Shown: positions 1 through 15,174, counted from the stretch's first letter. The stretch is DNA of 64,000 nucleotides from Vigna angularis (GCF_016808095.1 NC_068973.1:9978501-10042500), one strand, 5' to 3'. The notes: generated by a model not told the origin, from the letters alone. Numbers and translations: made by a program.

Positions 1-26
1 CATTTCTGTTACTAAAGAAAACATAC

Positions 27-3000
27 CCCTTGCTGTTCCTTGATTCAATGTATTACCCAAATAAAGAATTTTCTTCATGATCTCCTTTAGTTTGAATGAG
101 TTTCGGACCTAAGGCCAAGATAAAAAAAAGTAAGTGGTTTTAAAAAGAAAAAAACAAGGAAGGTACATCTATTAGATTCATGAGCAAAGTACCTCTTCAC
201 AAGCAGAGTTGACTGTGTGTAAACTCTTCTTAAATTCTGTAATCTGCAGAGTGAAAATAAGATACTCAAGAAACCAGATCCACAACAAAATCAGAAAATT
301 ATTGCAGCTAACAGCAAACCTGAGTCCCAAACTGAATTTTGAAAGAGAATACTCTAAGTTTTGACTCCACTCTTGGCACTTTCATCAGCTCTAAAAAATA
401 CTGAAATATAAACCAATATATATGAGAATATTACACATACACAGTTTAATTAAAAGAGATCAAAAGAATTTGTTTATAATCCATGTCTCAACAATAGAGG
501 AATGTGCCACAATGTGGTGCCACAGACTTAAAAATGAAAAGATAAAATACAGGGTTTGCATCCATAACCCAAAGAATGTCACAAACCTCCGAGTAGGGGT
601 GAATATTTTTGAGCAGTGTTCTGCAATTATTTAGTTTCATAAATTCGCATTCCATTAATTCTTTCCTTAAAATAAACCTGCTTCTCTTGTTATGGTGGTT
701 TGGCTACTCAATTTCTTTACTTTTCACCTTACTTCTAAATTTTAGTAATAGCAACGACTTCCAAACAAATCACAAATAGCACCAGATAGTTTCATCCTTA
801 TCACTTCCAACTTTCCTCTAATCAAATCGGAGTATAAGTAGTTTATCCTGTCATTACTACACTATAGGAAAGCTGTACTTTCAAGACAGCTTCGTGCTTC
901 TACTATATACATCAATACGTGGTCCGATAACGGGTAAAACAATAGACCTAATAAATAACAAACTTTATTAGGATAAACTCTAACTCATGAATATGATACT
1001 ATATTAAGAAGTGGACTATAAATCTATCTCAACCTCACAAAACTGACTTGTAAGGTGACGTTTACACTCACATATAAACTGTTAGCAAAATGACACTCAC
1101 TTAAAATTATCTGAATTTTCTTCTGTGTGCATTCATATCACGTGAACATCACATTTTAAAGGACAAACATTTGGCCTTTCATCTCCAAGCCATAGTGTTT
1201 CCAATTATAACAAAAAAACACAACACTGTAATAACCATAAATATAAAAAATAACATACTAACTTCCTGACTCTTGCTCTCCTAATATATTAAACATTACC
1301 ACTCACAATAACTATCTAATAATTCATAAATTTAAGTTTATTCTAATTGACCTTATCTCTAGTCGATGTAGGACTTCCAACATTGGGTGAGATAGACCCT
1401 TCAACAGTTTTATTTGAATGGGTTGCAGGGATATTGAATGGATTTTCAAGAGTTTTTCAAGAACCTTAAGACTTACCCCCATTTATAATACATGATCACA
1501 CCATTGTATTGAAAGAAGAGGCTGAAATTCCAAACATTTGACCCTAAAGGTATCCCCACTGCCATATCAAAATATAGAGTTAGTGATAATGTTGAGATCT
1601 GGTGTTATTAAGTTTGAGTTCCTACTCAAGCCCAATTATTTTGGTTAAGAAAATAGATGGAAGTTGGCGGTTTGGTGTTGATTACATGTCATTGAATAAA
1701 ATAACTATACCGGATAAATTCCCTACATCGGTAATTGATAAGTTGTCGGATGACTTGGGGGTGCTGCTTTATTTTCTTAGATATGAAATTTGTGTACCAC
1801 CAAATTAGGATGAAGGAAAATGACACTCCTAGAACTGCACATCCTCTCAGTTGCTCAAGAAGGACAGTATTTCTTTGCAGCAACAAGCTCAAGTTGCATT
1901 TGATTCACTCAGGAAAAGAATGGCAGAGTTACCCATCTTAATAGTTCTAGACTTTTTAAACATTAATTGATGAAACAAATGCTACTAATAGAGATTTGGG
2001 TGCAGTTCTATTCAGAATCCAAGTATGAGTCTAAGTCTCATATTTGAAAAAATAAAAAAATTTAACACTATATAAGAAAGAAGATCCATAAACCTATTGC
2101 CTTATTAGGTGGTGAAGATATTGAGTCCAGTCACATACCAGATTCTATTGTAAACCAGAATTATAAATAGGGTTGATTGTTCTGTGAGAAAGATATATGA
2201 AGAAGTGTGAGTTTTTGTGTATCCTATACAATCTCTTAAGAGTTGTGAGCGAATGATCCGGAAATAAGATCCGTGAGTGGAAGAACTGTGCAAATAGTGC
2301 AGGGCTGAAGCGTGGCTAGTGCTTAAAAGAGAAATGAGTCGGTGAGGGGAATAAAAGAATAGAAAAGTTTCTTACAACCAGTTAAAACTAACCCCGGATA
2401 GCAAATCCATCCAGTCTTTCATGTATCCCTCTTGAAGAAAGCATTAGTTCCTTCAGTTGCTCCAAAACTACTGCCTAGTATGTTAGCAGTAGACCTGGAG
2501 CTACAAGTTCAACCAGCACCAGCGGTGGCAGCCAGAAACAGTGCCTCTGGAACAGCAGAAGCATTGATTCATTGGCAAGATCTTCCAAACTTTGAAGCCA
2601 CGTGGGAATCAGAAGATGTAATTAAAGCGCAGTTTCCACATTTTCACCTTGAGAACAAGGTGAAACTGTTGGGGTGTTCGCTGTAGGCCTCCCATTAAGT
2701 GGACCTATACTAGGAGGATGCCCAATAATACAATTGTGCCGGAATCTATGTAATTAATAGAGAGATAGAAGGAGAGTGGGGACAATTGGATCAATGGGGA
2801 TATTGGTTGGGAGAGTCTCGGATGTCGAAATCCTATTGAAATTGTACTCTTCTTTCTTTCTTTGTACTTTTGACTCTTGTTCTTTCATTTCTATTTTGGA
2901 ACGTTTCCCTGGAGAACATCATCAGTAGTATTGGATATTTTTACAGCAACCTTTGCTTAAGACAAAACCAGTCTATAAGCTTCATGCAACATACAAATCC

Positions 3001-6000
3001 CGCATAATTTTCTGAGCTCACATTATACTTTTCTCAAGTACTATATAATATTATGGCTTAAATAAATCATTCACAAACCTTTTCACACTTCCCCAAATTC
3101 TCCTTATCACCGGTGTATCCCTATATAGTCATAACCAAATTGAATGAAAATTAGAAACGCAAGAAAATTATAATGAAAGGTAGCAACTCATTATAAGAGA
3201 AATTTCTAGAAATGAAAACCTTTAATTGTTAATAAAGAGGCAAGAATCACGTATAAATTTGTTAAGCTTCACCTTTAAAAGCTCTATCTCCTCTTTGGTT
3301 GGACAAAATTTAATGAGATTTTCCACCTGATCAACATCTAACACTGAATCATCCATAGCCAGTACTGCAGCCTGGATATGAATTTCGTCATGCAAAACCG
3401 TAAATTGAATAAGTTACAGTCAAGAGATTTAGCTTGATACTTTTGCAGATATATAATAAGGCAAGAAACTGTTTCCAAGAACATCTATTATCAAAAGCAG
3501 ATATACAGTACAAGATTCTACTCTCTACAAGACTTGACTTACACTTTTTTTGGCACTTTATTGTGCAACCTTCTGTACCACAAGACATGGCCAATCTTTT
3601 GGATAGATATAGTAACACTTTCTTTTGAGCTTGAGAGACATACTTTTTAATCATCAATAAAGCATTTATCAATTTCATGCACAAAGCTGCCACATGTCTT
3701 GCTATACTTGCATTCATAAAATTACATTCTATGTTTCATGGAAAAAGAATACCATTGTTACTATGATATGCTTTAATGTGAAATCTTAGCTTGCATGATT
3801 ATAGTTTTAAAATGCTCGCATGAATTAAGAAATTTCGAAGTATCAACTTACCATCATATCAGGAAGAGGCATCTTAACCTTTGTGAGCATAATTTCAGTA
3901 TTATTGGCCCTCCTTAGGTCAATCTACAATCAATCAGAAAAAACTTATTGGTATGATACTAGGAAAATACTAAATGAACATTATATCAATAATTTTGAAT
4001 AAATACTTTAACAGCCAAAGAAATGCACACTGCACTTGTGCAGTATTTGAATTGGAATTTCCAGAAAATGGAAGAGACAGTAATGACAACATATCACAGT
4101 TATGTTGCCAAGATAGTCATTCATTCTTGACATAACAAAACTATAGTAAAGTATGTATTTGTTACCTAATGACTCAAAAATCAGACCAGAATGAAACGAT
4201 TTCTTTGTGAACAAATTACTGAGCATACAAAACAATGGAACTAAATTCCAATTGTAATATAATGAATCCATGAACATCAGCAACCTTTGTTGTGAAGTAC
4301 AAAGGCAAGACTACCTTAGCCAAGGTTTATTTCAAAAATCAAATTTCAAGAACATTCATATAGAAGAATACCAAGTGGATTTTGTCAGCTTTAGATCCAA
4401 CAGATTTGCGCCGCCCGCCAGATTTACCATCTGAATCAGCAGGTTTTGGAACATTTGCAGAAAAAAGCTTCTCTATCTCTGAAACGTCAAACTCTTGTGT
4501 TCTAAGAATTTAAAACCAATCATTAAAACATGAAGAGTTGAAAGCAGGCATTAGAGAATTGAAATGAATCAATAATAGGCAAGTTAAATTACATTTGAAG
4601 CTCTCCACGTCTTTGTAGTTCATCCCATAAACTTCCTTGCAATGCCCTTGTTACCTTACTCCAATGCAGAGGCTTTAAGGAGGATTTCCGAGTTCCCATG
4701 GCACCAGCCCCAGTAGGACGTCCAAGTCCCCGACCTTTCCCTCTTGTATCAGTTCCAATTGGTGAAGGAAAAGGAGCACCACCAAGAGGTACATGGGGAG
4801 AATGAGCAAGAGTAGCTCGCGTTCCAGTATGAGGTTGGCCTCGACCACCTGAAGGTGGTGGAGGAGCTGTGCCTCCAGGCATTGTTGTTGGTGGTGGTCC
4901 ACGATTTGGTGGAGGTGGAGGAGGTGGAGCTCTGGACAGTGAAGAAGATGACGGTGGAGGTGGTGCTCTACTTGATGGAGGGAGCGGTGGTGGGGGAGGT
5001 GAACCTCTGGATAAAGAAGGAGGAGGAGGTGGCGGTGGTGGAGCAGCACTTAAAGGAGGAGGAGGTGGTGGTGCTGGTGGAGCAGTACCTAAAGGAGGCG
5101 GAGGAAGTCGTGTAGATTTACTTAAAGGAGGTGAAGGATAATGTGGTGGTCGGGGTGCAGGAGGTGGAGCTTTAAACGTTGTTGGAGAGATTGAGGTAGA
5201 AGGAAGCGAAGGTTCATTTGTAGACTGCAAAGGAGGGGGAGGAGGAGGTGGTGGTGGTGGTGCTAGTGAAACTTTTGATGGAATTACACCATTTGCAATG
5301 GGAGGAGAAGGAGGTCCAACAGATTTCCAATGGGTATTTTGTCCAAAAATTGGAGGTGGAGGAGGAGGTGGAGGTGGATGAAGTTGTAACATTTGATCAT
5401 AGCTCTGTTGTGGTGCTTGATTAGCTAACTGAAGAGATGTCTCTTTGACTGGACAGTTTGAGCCTATTTCAGGTACAGCGTCTGAAGAAATTGAGTTATC
5501 ACCATCACAGCTTTTCAGGTCGTTTATCGTGTCCATAAAAGCAATTACTTCAGAGACATGAGAACTAGAAGTAGAGTTTCCTTTTGCATCAATGATTTCC
5601 TTGTTTTCAGAGGTAACATATGACAATGTTAGTGGTGAACTATTGTTCCTTGATGGTGGATGTGAGAAATTAATGGAATCTTGAAGAGAACCCTTACTAG
5701 AAGGAACCGATCTAGTTGTTACATTGGGTTTTGCATAATTTGCCTGAAAACCATGCGGTTCTTGCATGGGCTTTGAGTTTGAAGGAAGTTGTGTCTTTTC
5801 AGAAGAAATAAGTAATTTATCAGATTTTGGTCTGGAAATATCAAGCACCTGCAGCCCTAGTTCTGATTCTAAGTCTTGTTCCGTTTTGTTGTTATCTTCG
5901 CCATATTTGTTTTGCTTAACTGCTAATTTATCAAGAGCATTCAGAGTGACTTCCTTTGTCATAAAAGTTACCCCATAATCCACTCCAATATCTTTGACAG

Positions 6001-8187
6001 CATGAGTATCTAAAACCACCCCCTTGTCAAGCTTGTACCTCGCATCATCAACCTGTTGGTTAATCCCATCATCTAACACGGAATCCAGAAAAGTATGAGG
6101 ATCTGAATACTCTTTCCAGATCTCTTTATGACTTCCATCATCCACTCCACTGTCATGAACCATTGGAAAATCGTAATCTCCCTTACCTTCCAGTACATCA
6201 ATTACACTGCTGAAGATCTCTTCAGCTTCATAGAATTCCTCAGCCTCAGGTGAAGCACATTCTGTGTCACTCGCATCGACTGTGTTTAGATTAGGCATAA
6301 CAGCATCAGCGTCCAAAAAAAGCACCTGATATACAGATACAACTGTGTTCAACTGCTATTGCTTCAGAAAACAACTGACAAGGAAAACAACAACTTACCT
6401 CAAATTTGAAGTCCTTGGGGAACTGATCCTTTGCATCCCACTGAATATCAATTTCATCGCGGCTCAGCGTCAATATATTTGACCGTACAAACGCAGTGTG
6501 AAACATGACTCTGAACATCACCTCTTCACGAACAAAATCATCACTTAAATGTATGCACTCAAGAACCACATCCCCTTGAACATGACAACGGATGTCAATT
6601 TTCACGAGCATACATTCTGCCTGTGGTTAAAACTTCTTAATAGGATATTCTCTCTAATAAACTTCTTAATAGGATATTCTCTCTAATAAACTCACAATCA
6701 ATTATGAATAGCACGGATATTGTATCTAATTAACTCACTGAATAACGACTTAAAAATCTAAGTCACCTGCAAGTAGTGGCGAACATGATTTTGGCCCATT
6801 GAAGTGGAGGAAAGAAGCTTAGAACTTCGGTTGGAAGGTTTTGAAGGGTCTGGACCATAGACACGCACAACCGGTCTGCATCCTTTTCCTCCGTCAAACA
6901 GAGGAAGGACCCTGAGAATAATGCAATCTAAATATAAGGGTGTTTCTGACGGAGGCCATCGAGAACCCAAATGCCTCCTGGAAATGTACTGAAGATATCT
7001 CAAATGAGAAGGTTGTGGATTTAAAGGGGATAGAAGGTGGAGAAGTTCTTTGGGTGCTTGCTTGTACACCATTTCAAGAGTTTTGTGTTCCCCGTTGTAC
7101 TGTTTCCTGTACAACAGAAGACCAGCTAGCATAAACGCAAGTACAGGCCAACCACCCCTTTCACAGTGCATTAAAAGCACGTTTTGTTGGCTCTCCAAGG
7201 ACAACCAGCTCTCACTTGACCGAAGGAAGTGGTGAATCATCTCCAGAGGCAAAAGGGGACAACCCTCATATTGCCGAGGGTACTCCATAACTGTCATCTC
7301 GTACTGAGACATTATGTCTGAAATTCGACTGCGCCTATCCCCTTCTCTGAAATTGAACACCATGAAAGAAGCATCCGGATAGTGATCCTGTAGCTGAGCC
7401 ACGACCCCCCCAACATAAACCTTGTACTCCTCTTCCTCCAACACATTCTTGGAGAAGCAACAATCAAAAACTGCATAAACAGTCAAGTATTACACAAAAA
7501 TTCATTCTGACACTAAACAGAAACAACTGTTACTGCAAGACACAACAACTATAATCTCAGTAACAACAAGCAAGGTTCTAAACGAGGGGCTCCAAACACG
7601 ATTCAGGATACAACTTCAAGATTTAGTAATTACAATCACATTGCAACTCCAGTGGTGACAACATTTGTGTTTAATTTTTCACAATACGAAGAATTCTGCC
7701 AAAACTGCGACTGCAACTACATCATAAAACCTTGAGGACGAGTACAAAAGTCTCACTCAAAACACATCTTCCACACAAAATCAACATTCCTTTCTGGAGT
7801 TTCTACTTAAAAATCCTCTGCTGACGAATCACTACAGAGACTACTATTTTATTCAAGTCACTCCAAATCCAACCCTCTCGTTCCACATTTTTGTTACATC
7901 TTGAATAACCCTTATCCCAAACACCCTCCCAAACCTGAAAAACATGACCAACAGGAATAGACCAAACCCAATGACACAGAAAACCCAGAAACAGAAACAG
8001 AGTCCACATTGTCACTGCATTACCATAAACCCACTTGAAAAAAAATTCAGAAACCGAGGTCAAAACTCAGCCATCAGTCACAAGAGCTATGCTTCAATTC
8101 ACAAGAACAATAATTACAAATGTAAAGTAGACATGGTTAAAGAAAAAGGTGTAAGTAAGTAGGTAAAGTAAGAAAAAAGGAAGTGAA

Positions 8188-8229
<42 letters not shown>

Positions 8230-8302
8230 CATAGAGTCTGTCGGAGATCTCGAGGAGGTGATCGGGTGGTTTCCGGTAAAAGAACCTTCGGAAAAGAGCC
8301 AT
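27..8302 (-). CDS. Class II plant formin (PTEN-like/C2/FH1/FH2), 3' part beyond left edge
   Basis: Actin nucleation and elongation factor. Exons in transcript order: 8230-8302, 6767-7470, 6399-6620, 4593-6325, 4372-4501, 3852-3923, 3273-3371, 3079-3120, 320-400, 193-243, 27-108. All join in frame with GT-AG borders, giving 1096 codons before the window ends. The start MALFRRFFYRKPPD is typical of class II formins. Residues 25-190 form a PTEN-like phosphatase fold and about 190-335 a C2 domain, which in this class bind phosphoinositides. The P-loop reads HCERGGWP: Cys127 is kept, but the CX5R arginine is Pro133, so it should be catalytically dead. Residues 645-840 are the proline-rich FH1 (profilin-actin binding). 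FH2 begins near residue 886 (LKPLHWSKV) and reaches the KILYLGNTLNQGTARG segment, where the window ends. Residues 334-640 are low-complexity. The intron 401-3078 holds retroelement debris. Closest to the FH14/18/20 type by family knowledge; the exact orthologue is not determined. Confidence 0.95.
1375..2770 (+). mobile_element. Dead Ty3/gypsy chromovirus fragment in a formin intron
   Basis: In broken plus-strand frames, 1440-1760 reads like the N-terminal part of a chromovirus reverse transcriptase (FQEP, then PPFIIHDH, then SSYSSPIILVKKIDGSWRF, then NKITIPDKFP). Frame-shifted remnants continue to about 1960. After a stretch without recognisable RNase H or integrase core, 2400-2690 reads as the integrase tail and chromodomain (HPVFHVSLLKKA, then ALIHWQDLPNFEATWESEDV). 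Order and orientation are those of an intact element, so the middle of pol was probably lost by internal deletion. It lies opposite to the formin in the 2.7-kb intron between the exons at 3079-3120 and 320-400. No LTR pair or target duplication was found. Confidence 0.85.
8193..8228. repeat. (GA)n tract abutting the formin intron 1 donor
   Basis: GA repeats run on the plus strand. In the transcript this is a CT-rich tract starting at the 5' splice site itself (exon 1 ends CTATG and the intron begins GTCTCTCTC), so the donor lacks the usual GTAAGT context. Confidence 0.85.
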
Positions 8303-9676
<1,374 letters not shown>

Positions 9677-9973
9677 TTTTGTTACTTGAATGGATTTGGG
9701 GGAGAGTGATTGAGGGGATTTGAGAGGATTTGAAGATAAATTTTGTTGTTGTTTATTTGAGTAGATTTCGAGATAAGTGAGAGTGAATTTGGAAGTAAAT
9801 TTTGTGAGAATTAGTGTAGGATTTGATTGATATGACAAATTAAAAAAATTTACTTCCAAATTCACTCTCACTTACCTCCAAATCCACTCAAACAAACAAC
9901 AAAAAAATTTATCTTCAAATCCTCTTAAATCCCTTCAATCACTCTCTCCCAAATTCATTCAAGTGAACAAAGC
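9677..9973. mobile_element. Foldback/MITE-like element
   Basis: Two arms of about 125-130 bp (9677-9806 and 9843-9973) are reverse complements of each other at roughly 88% identity by eye. A spacer of about 36 bp lies between them. The outer ends are TTTGTT(C)ACTTGAAT and its complement. There is no coding capacity. A target duplication could not be fixed, so the superfamily is unknown. Confidence 0.8.
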
Positions 9974-12900
9974 CGAGTTCGGATTACTCTAAGGATGACA
10001 AAAAGTGAGTGATCTTTTTGGGTGTATGCTATAATTGATATTGACTTAGAAATGAGAGTACATTTGAGATGATTGTTCTTTATATGTTTTGCTTGTAAGA
10101 ACTCTATCAATGTAGTGAAATCCTTCGTCTAAGGTTGATTAAAGGAAGACTAAACGTAAGTAGTGAGCCGAACCAATATAAACAACTGTGTGAATCTCTC
10201 TATCCCTACACTTTTGTATTGTTCATATTATTGATTGATTGCATTCAAAGAAAACTTTAAATATTTTAAAAAGCTTTTTAAAGAACAATCTTTTAAAGGG
10301 TAAAACCAATTCACCTCTCTTGATTAAGAATATTGGCTTAACTTTTTCTATATTTTAGATTGTGAATTTTCTACTTAAGACATTATTAATAAATATCTTA
10401 ATTTATTAGTTTTATATATGTTACTAAAATGAAATGTTACAAACCAAACAAAATTGTAAAAAAAATCATTTCATATATAATTTCTTAAATATACAACAAT
10501 TTCAATAATTATTTATATAATAATTTTATAATAATAAAAGTACAATATGATATTATATATATATATATATATTAGTAAATAGTAACGAGAGTAATTATTG
10601 AAATTAATTACAAAGATTATTGTTAAAAAATTATCTAGTGTAACTTGGTTGTGAGTGATAGACATTATTTTTACTAAAATAAAATTAATAACTATTTAGC
10701 ATTTTCTTAATTAAGTTCTAGAATAATTCATTTAAAAACAATTCTATGTGTACGTACATGTAAGTATCAATTTGAAAACACAATTCATTTAAAAGATATT
10801 AAATGATATAACATTTAATAAAAAAATTATACTAACATAAATTCATATATAATGTGTAATTTTGACTTGTAGCTGATAAGAAGTATAATTGTGTGAAAGT
10901 AGCAAATTAAATGAACTTGGTTAATCCCATAAATGGAGGAATGCGACTCTTTTCTCCACAAATACACATCAACTTCAGCTTTCTATCATTTCCCTTTTGT
11001 CCAACAATGTAAAACAAAACAAATTTCAAACTTTTCCTTTTCAAATTGTTAACAATTTACAACTCATTATCTTTAGAACATGAATGATAAGGTTGCAAAA
11101 AGACACATATCCATTGTACCAAACCACAAACTCTTCACACTCTACAATACAAGAATTAATGTTTGAAGAACATCTTAATTTTACCCACATAAATAGTTAA
11201 CTAAAACTATACACCTTCAAAACTTTGACGGATTAAATTTCATTCAATTGTCAACTAATTTATTTAAAAACTTTTTATAAATGGATATGCTTTCTTTAAC
11301 AACTAATCTAACATTTGTTCACTTTATGAAAGTTGTGGCCAAATGACTTTTTAAATATCATTAATCATTCTATAAAGTAACTTCAATGACATATTAAAAA
11401 GTAAGTTTCTATTTTTTTTACCATTCAATAGATCGATGCATAAAATTTTAAAAAATGTTTACTTTATGGATTTAATTATATTTATAAAATAATAATAATA
11501 ATAATAATAATTTTGGAATCGTTATTACTGAAAATGTTATTCACATAAAAAAGTTTTATAAATAAGTCCAGTTCTTTAAAATACTTCTAAATTTATGGTC
11601 ATGATAACGTAGGTTCTCACCCTTTTACTTCTAAAATACTTCTATATGTACCTTTTTTTTATAAATTTTGAAAAATACATTCTCACCAACAAATTCTAAA
11701 TTATGAAAAAAGAAAATACACTCTTAAACAAACTCTTCTATATTTTTTATATTTCATTTTGACCTTTTACTTATCTGGTTGTAGTTTCCTTTATTGGTCT
11801 TAAATCTCATCACTTAAGTTTAGTTATGCCTCCTCACATTTTTTTACCTTGATGGCATTGTTATTGCTAAAATTGATCATGTTCTATCTTTCTCTCATAC
11901 TTAGAATGTTTCACTAATTCTCTTTTACCATTGAAAAATTTGTCTTAAAGTGAAGTTAATTCTACAATCCTATATATAGGAACTCTAAGAACCTATAATA
12001 ATTTTTTAATTGCTTTTCCGGTTGTGGTCCCTTGTACACTATCATGATGATGGTCACATACCCCATCTTAGAATCCTCATCTACAAAGAAAACACAATCA
12101 TTCATAATTTTTGCTACTACCCAATTGTCTTTGTACTCGACATTTGAACAATTTCATGCAAATCCGAAAACTGCATACTTGTCCAAAATCAATGTCCTCT
12201 TCCATTGACATTGCCTCATTAACAACCCCATTTTTATTGGAAATGATGAAGTTGCAACTCATTGTAGGATGATCTGTTTGGATCACCAAGAATCCAAGAC
12301 AACCCTAAAACAAAGGCATGCTGTGTTAGGAACAACTAAAATTTCAACAACACATGCACATGTAGTAGTACTAAGGATTCTACATTATACACATTTTAAG
12401 AATTTTATGGAAATTAAGATTGTTCACCTTTTAACATAAACTAAATATAATTTTATTTTAAGTTTACTACTATATATTTTCTCGTAAAATTAATAGAGAT
12501 TTTTTCTTCTGAGTTGTGAACAATTTCCTTTTTAAAATTGCCACCATCAAAATAATTGTACATGATCTAGTGGGTTAAGAAAAAATCTTGGCGGGACAAT
12601 AAATAAAGAAAAGAACTTTATGTTCCTCTCTCTTTTTTACCTTTAAAAGGAGATCAAAGCAGCTTTTTTCTTTTTTTTAAGTATAAAAAATAGATCCGAT
12701 TTAAATATTCAATTAGGTTCCAAGCATGTGGCTTGCAGTCTAGTTTATCTTCAAAGCATGTGACTAGGGTTGAAAACACTTTATAGCAATCACACATCAA
12801 GTCAAATTATAATAAAAAAAAAACAGTTGCTTTACATAGGTTAACAGGTCATATGAAGTTAATTTCAATCTCATTAAGCTTAAAAAAAAAACTCAAATTA

Positions 12901-13221
12901 ATTGATTATATTGATAGATCTTTCAAAGATTTAAATGGACTATAACTTGTCTAAACTTTTCTTTTTAATTTTTTGAAGTACAAATTTATATATATATAAA
13001 ATTATATTTTGCTCCATTAAACTTTATTTTAAACTTATTCTAAAAGTATTTCAAATTTTTAGTTTCTTAAAAATTTTCAATCAAACTCGGCAATTGATTC
13101 CTTGCTTATGGTGTATGACTTAGTCAGTAGTTTGATACTTTTTAATGTGTTCAATTATTACGTAGAAAATAATAGTAGTTGAAAAAACAAAATTATTCAT
13201 ATTTTTCAAGTTGACTTAGGT
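9974..13221. other. AT-rich intergenic DNA
   Basis: No gene or recognisable transposon domain seen. It contains a short AT run (10548-10571), a short AAT run (11490-11512), and an open stretch on the minus strand at 12098-12289 that matches nothing I recognise. Confidence 0.5.
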
Positions 13222-13902
13222 AATAAAAAAATTATCTTTTTATATAATTTCTTTTTTATCTTCAAAATATACTGATTTTGATATTTTAAAAAAAGTTAAA
13301 AAAAATTGAATAAAAAATCAATGTAATTTAAAGGAATATTCTCGTGAACATGATCAATATGTATTTATTGTTAGGTTCAATTCCAAGTTCCATCAACTTT
13401 GGAAGCATCAACAGTGGGGCGCATTTATCTTTCAGTGTAATGTATTTTTGTTATTTGTTTATTTGATTATTTATGGTTTAATTGGTTGTGGGTACAAGAC
13501 TAACCTATAATGAAGAATTGGAGATTGATGAGAGATTTAAGTCCAATAAGAAGGCGACGAATGGGCCTTATCAACCCAATTTTTCCTAACTTTTCTCCTT
13601 GGTTTTTGGACATAATCTAATTGTGTTTTTCTATTAGTAACTTTGGATCCCTCTATCCACTATTTTCCTCACAAATGGTACATCATACTAATACAATTCT
13701 CTCATATCTAATGGGAATAATACACAATATTAAGTTTTACGCAAGTATATTTAGTTTTGGCTTAATACTTTGTTTTTGGTACGAGTATTTGTAAAAATTG
13801 TGTAATATCTTTTCTAAATTTTTTTACCAATATTTATTAAAACAATTTATGTGATTCGTTTTTTAAATCTAACCTCACTAAAATAATAACACAATAAAGT
13901 GA
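13222..13902. repeat. 680-bp direct repeat, copy A
   Basis: Matches 18416-19092 in the same orientation at about 85-90% by eye. Both hold the landmarks TTCCAAGTTCCATCAACTTT and GGGCCTTATCAACCCAATTT. Similarity begins at ATCTTTTTATATAATT in both copies and fades near 13902. No TG...CA ends, primer site or polypurine tract border it, so an LTR identity is not supported. Confidence 0.8.
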
Positions 13903-14737
13903 TATATTTTCATTTTTGCAAGACAAAAAGTGATGTATTTTTTTAGTACTTCAAAGTACTAGAAGTCTTTACTAGACGTTTACTTAACAACACATTATTT
14001 ATTGATCTTTGTTTGATACGAGAATGCGTTTAAGAAGATGTTATTTATCACATTATTTTTGGAGCATTGTTTATGACTTTAGCGCGTTTACAAAAAACAT
14101 TATGTAGCACAAGTTGCATTGTTTAGTAAGCTATAGTGAGAGCACATTTATCAAAACTTATCATATAGCATGTTGACGCATTTACGAGGTTATCATTTCA
14201 TGGTACGTCTACTAAAATATCATTCAGTGATCCTTCTATAATAAATCACTTAGTAGTGCGTTTTTTTACTAAAACTTTTCTTTGTTTATTCAGATGTCTT
14301 AAAACTTTTTCATACAATGTCTTTTATTCAACGATATTAATTTCACAAAGTTAATACTTTATCAAACACTCATTTCATTTGTCATTCTTTGTTAAACTTC
14401 AAAACATGAAGGTGTTAGACGGTCCTGTCTCACAAACAATCTTGTCTTATCAATCTTCCGTTCCTCTTATAGTATTGATTAATTATGAGACAACAACATT
14501 TTGTATTATATCTTTTCTTAAGAGTGGAGTGTCGTCTGCATATGTTCTTTAGACGATGTTGTGAAGCCTGTTTCATTTGATAGATTTTTGCGCCTCTTGC
14601 TTTGTAAGGTTCACTTAGACACTTTTATACCCATCATTTCTTGAGTGTATATGTATCTTTAAGCATAGTGTCTTGACAAGTGTATATGTAGGCTTTTCTT
14701 ATTGATCAGACACTTCTTCTCAAGGATATGTCATGTC
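13903..14737. other. Non-coding stretch before the copia insertion
   Basis: AT-rich, no open frame of note. A short segment near 14395 (AACTTCAAAACATGAAGG) loosely resembles 17270, but no element can be named. Confidence 0.4.
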
Positions 14738-14742
14738 ATTTT

Positions 14743-15065
14743 TGTTGGGATAAACTTAAATTTTAGGGTTTTATTAATAATTTTGTTTAAATCTTATTTT
14801 ATTAGTTTTTGGGTATAGTAATATTTAGTTTTATTTGATAGAGATAAACTAGGAATACGTAGTTATGTTTTTTCGGTTTATCTAGGTACAATATTATTTT
14901 ATGATAGATTAAACAGATTTTATTTTGAAGATAGTTGATATTTTATTTTTATTTCTCGTAATATTGTAAGTGTTATGGCTATTTAAAGCCCTTTAATTAT
15001 AATGAATAATAAGACTCAATTTCAGGAAAATATTTGAGTGTGTGTATCGTGAGATTTTCTCAATA
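14743..15065 (+). repeat. Copia 5' LTR
   Basis: Starts TGTTGGGATAAACTT. The end is mutated to CTCAATA, where the 3' LTR keeps CCCAACA. Preceded by target duplication ATTTT. Likely carries the promoter of the element. Confidence 0.95.
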
Positions 15066-15066
15066 G

Positions 15067-15078
15067 TGGTATCAGAGC
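15067..15078 (+). promoter_or_regulatory. Primer binding site (initiator tRNA-Met type)
   Basis: TGGTATCAGAGC, one base after the 5' LTR. This is the standard primer site of plant copia elements, complementary to the 3' end of initiator tRNA-Met. Confidence 0.95.
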
Positions 15079-15174
15079 TTTATGCTCTGAGTACCGAGAG
15101 AGAGAAAAAGATAGAGAGGAGAGAATCAAACATCGTGAGAGAAAAAGTGAGTGCTTGATTTTTTTGTGAGAGAG

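Noticed and set aside
3388..3717. Minus-strand frame of 109 codons between formin exons
   Set aside because: Lies in an intron bounded by verified splice sites and resembles no domain.
4675..5141. Gly-rich and Leu/His-rich frames overlapping the formin FH1
   Set aside because: They are shadows of the proline codons in the confirmed formin frame.
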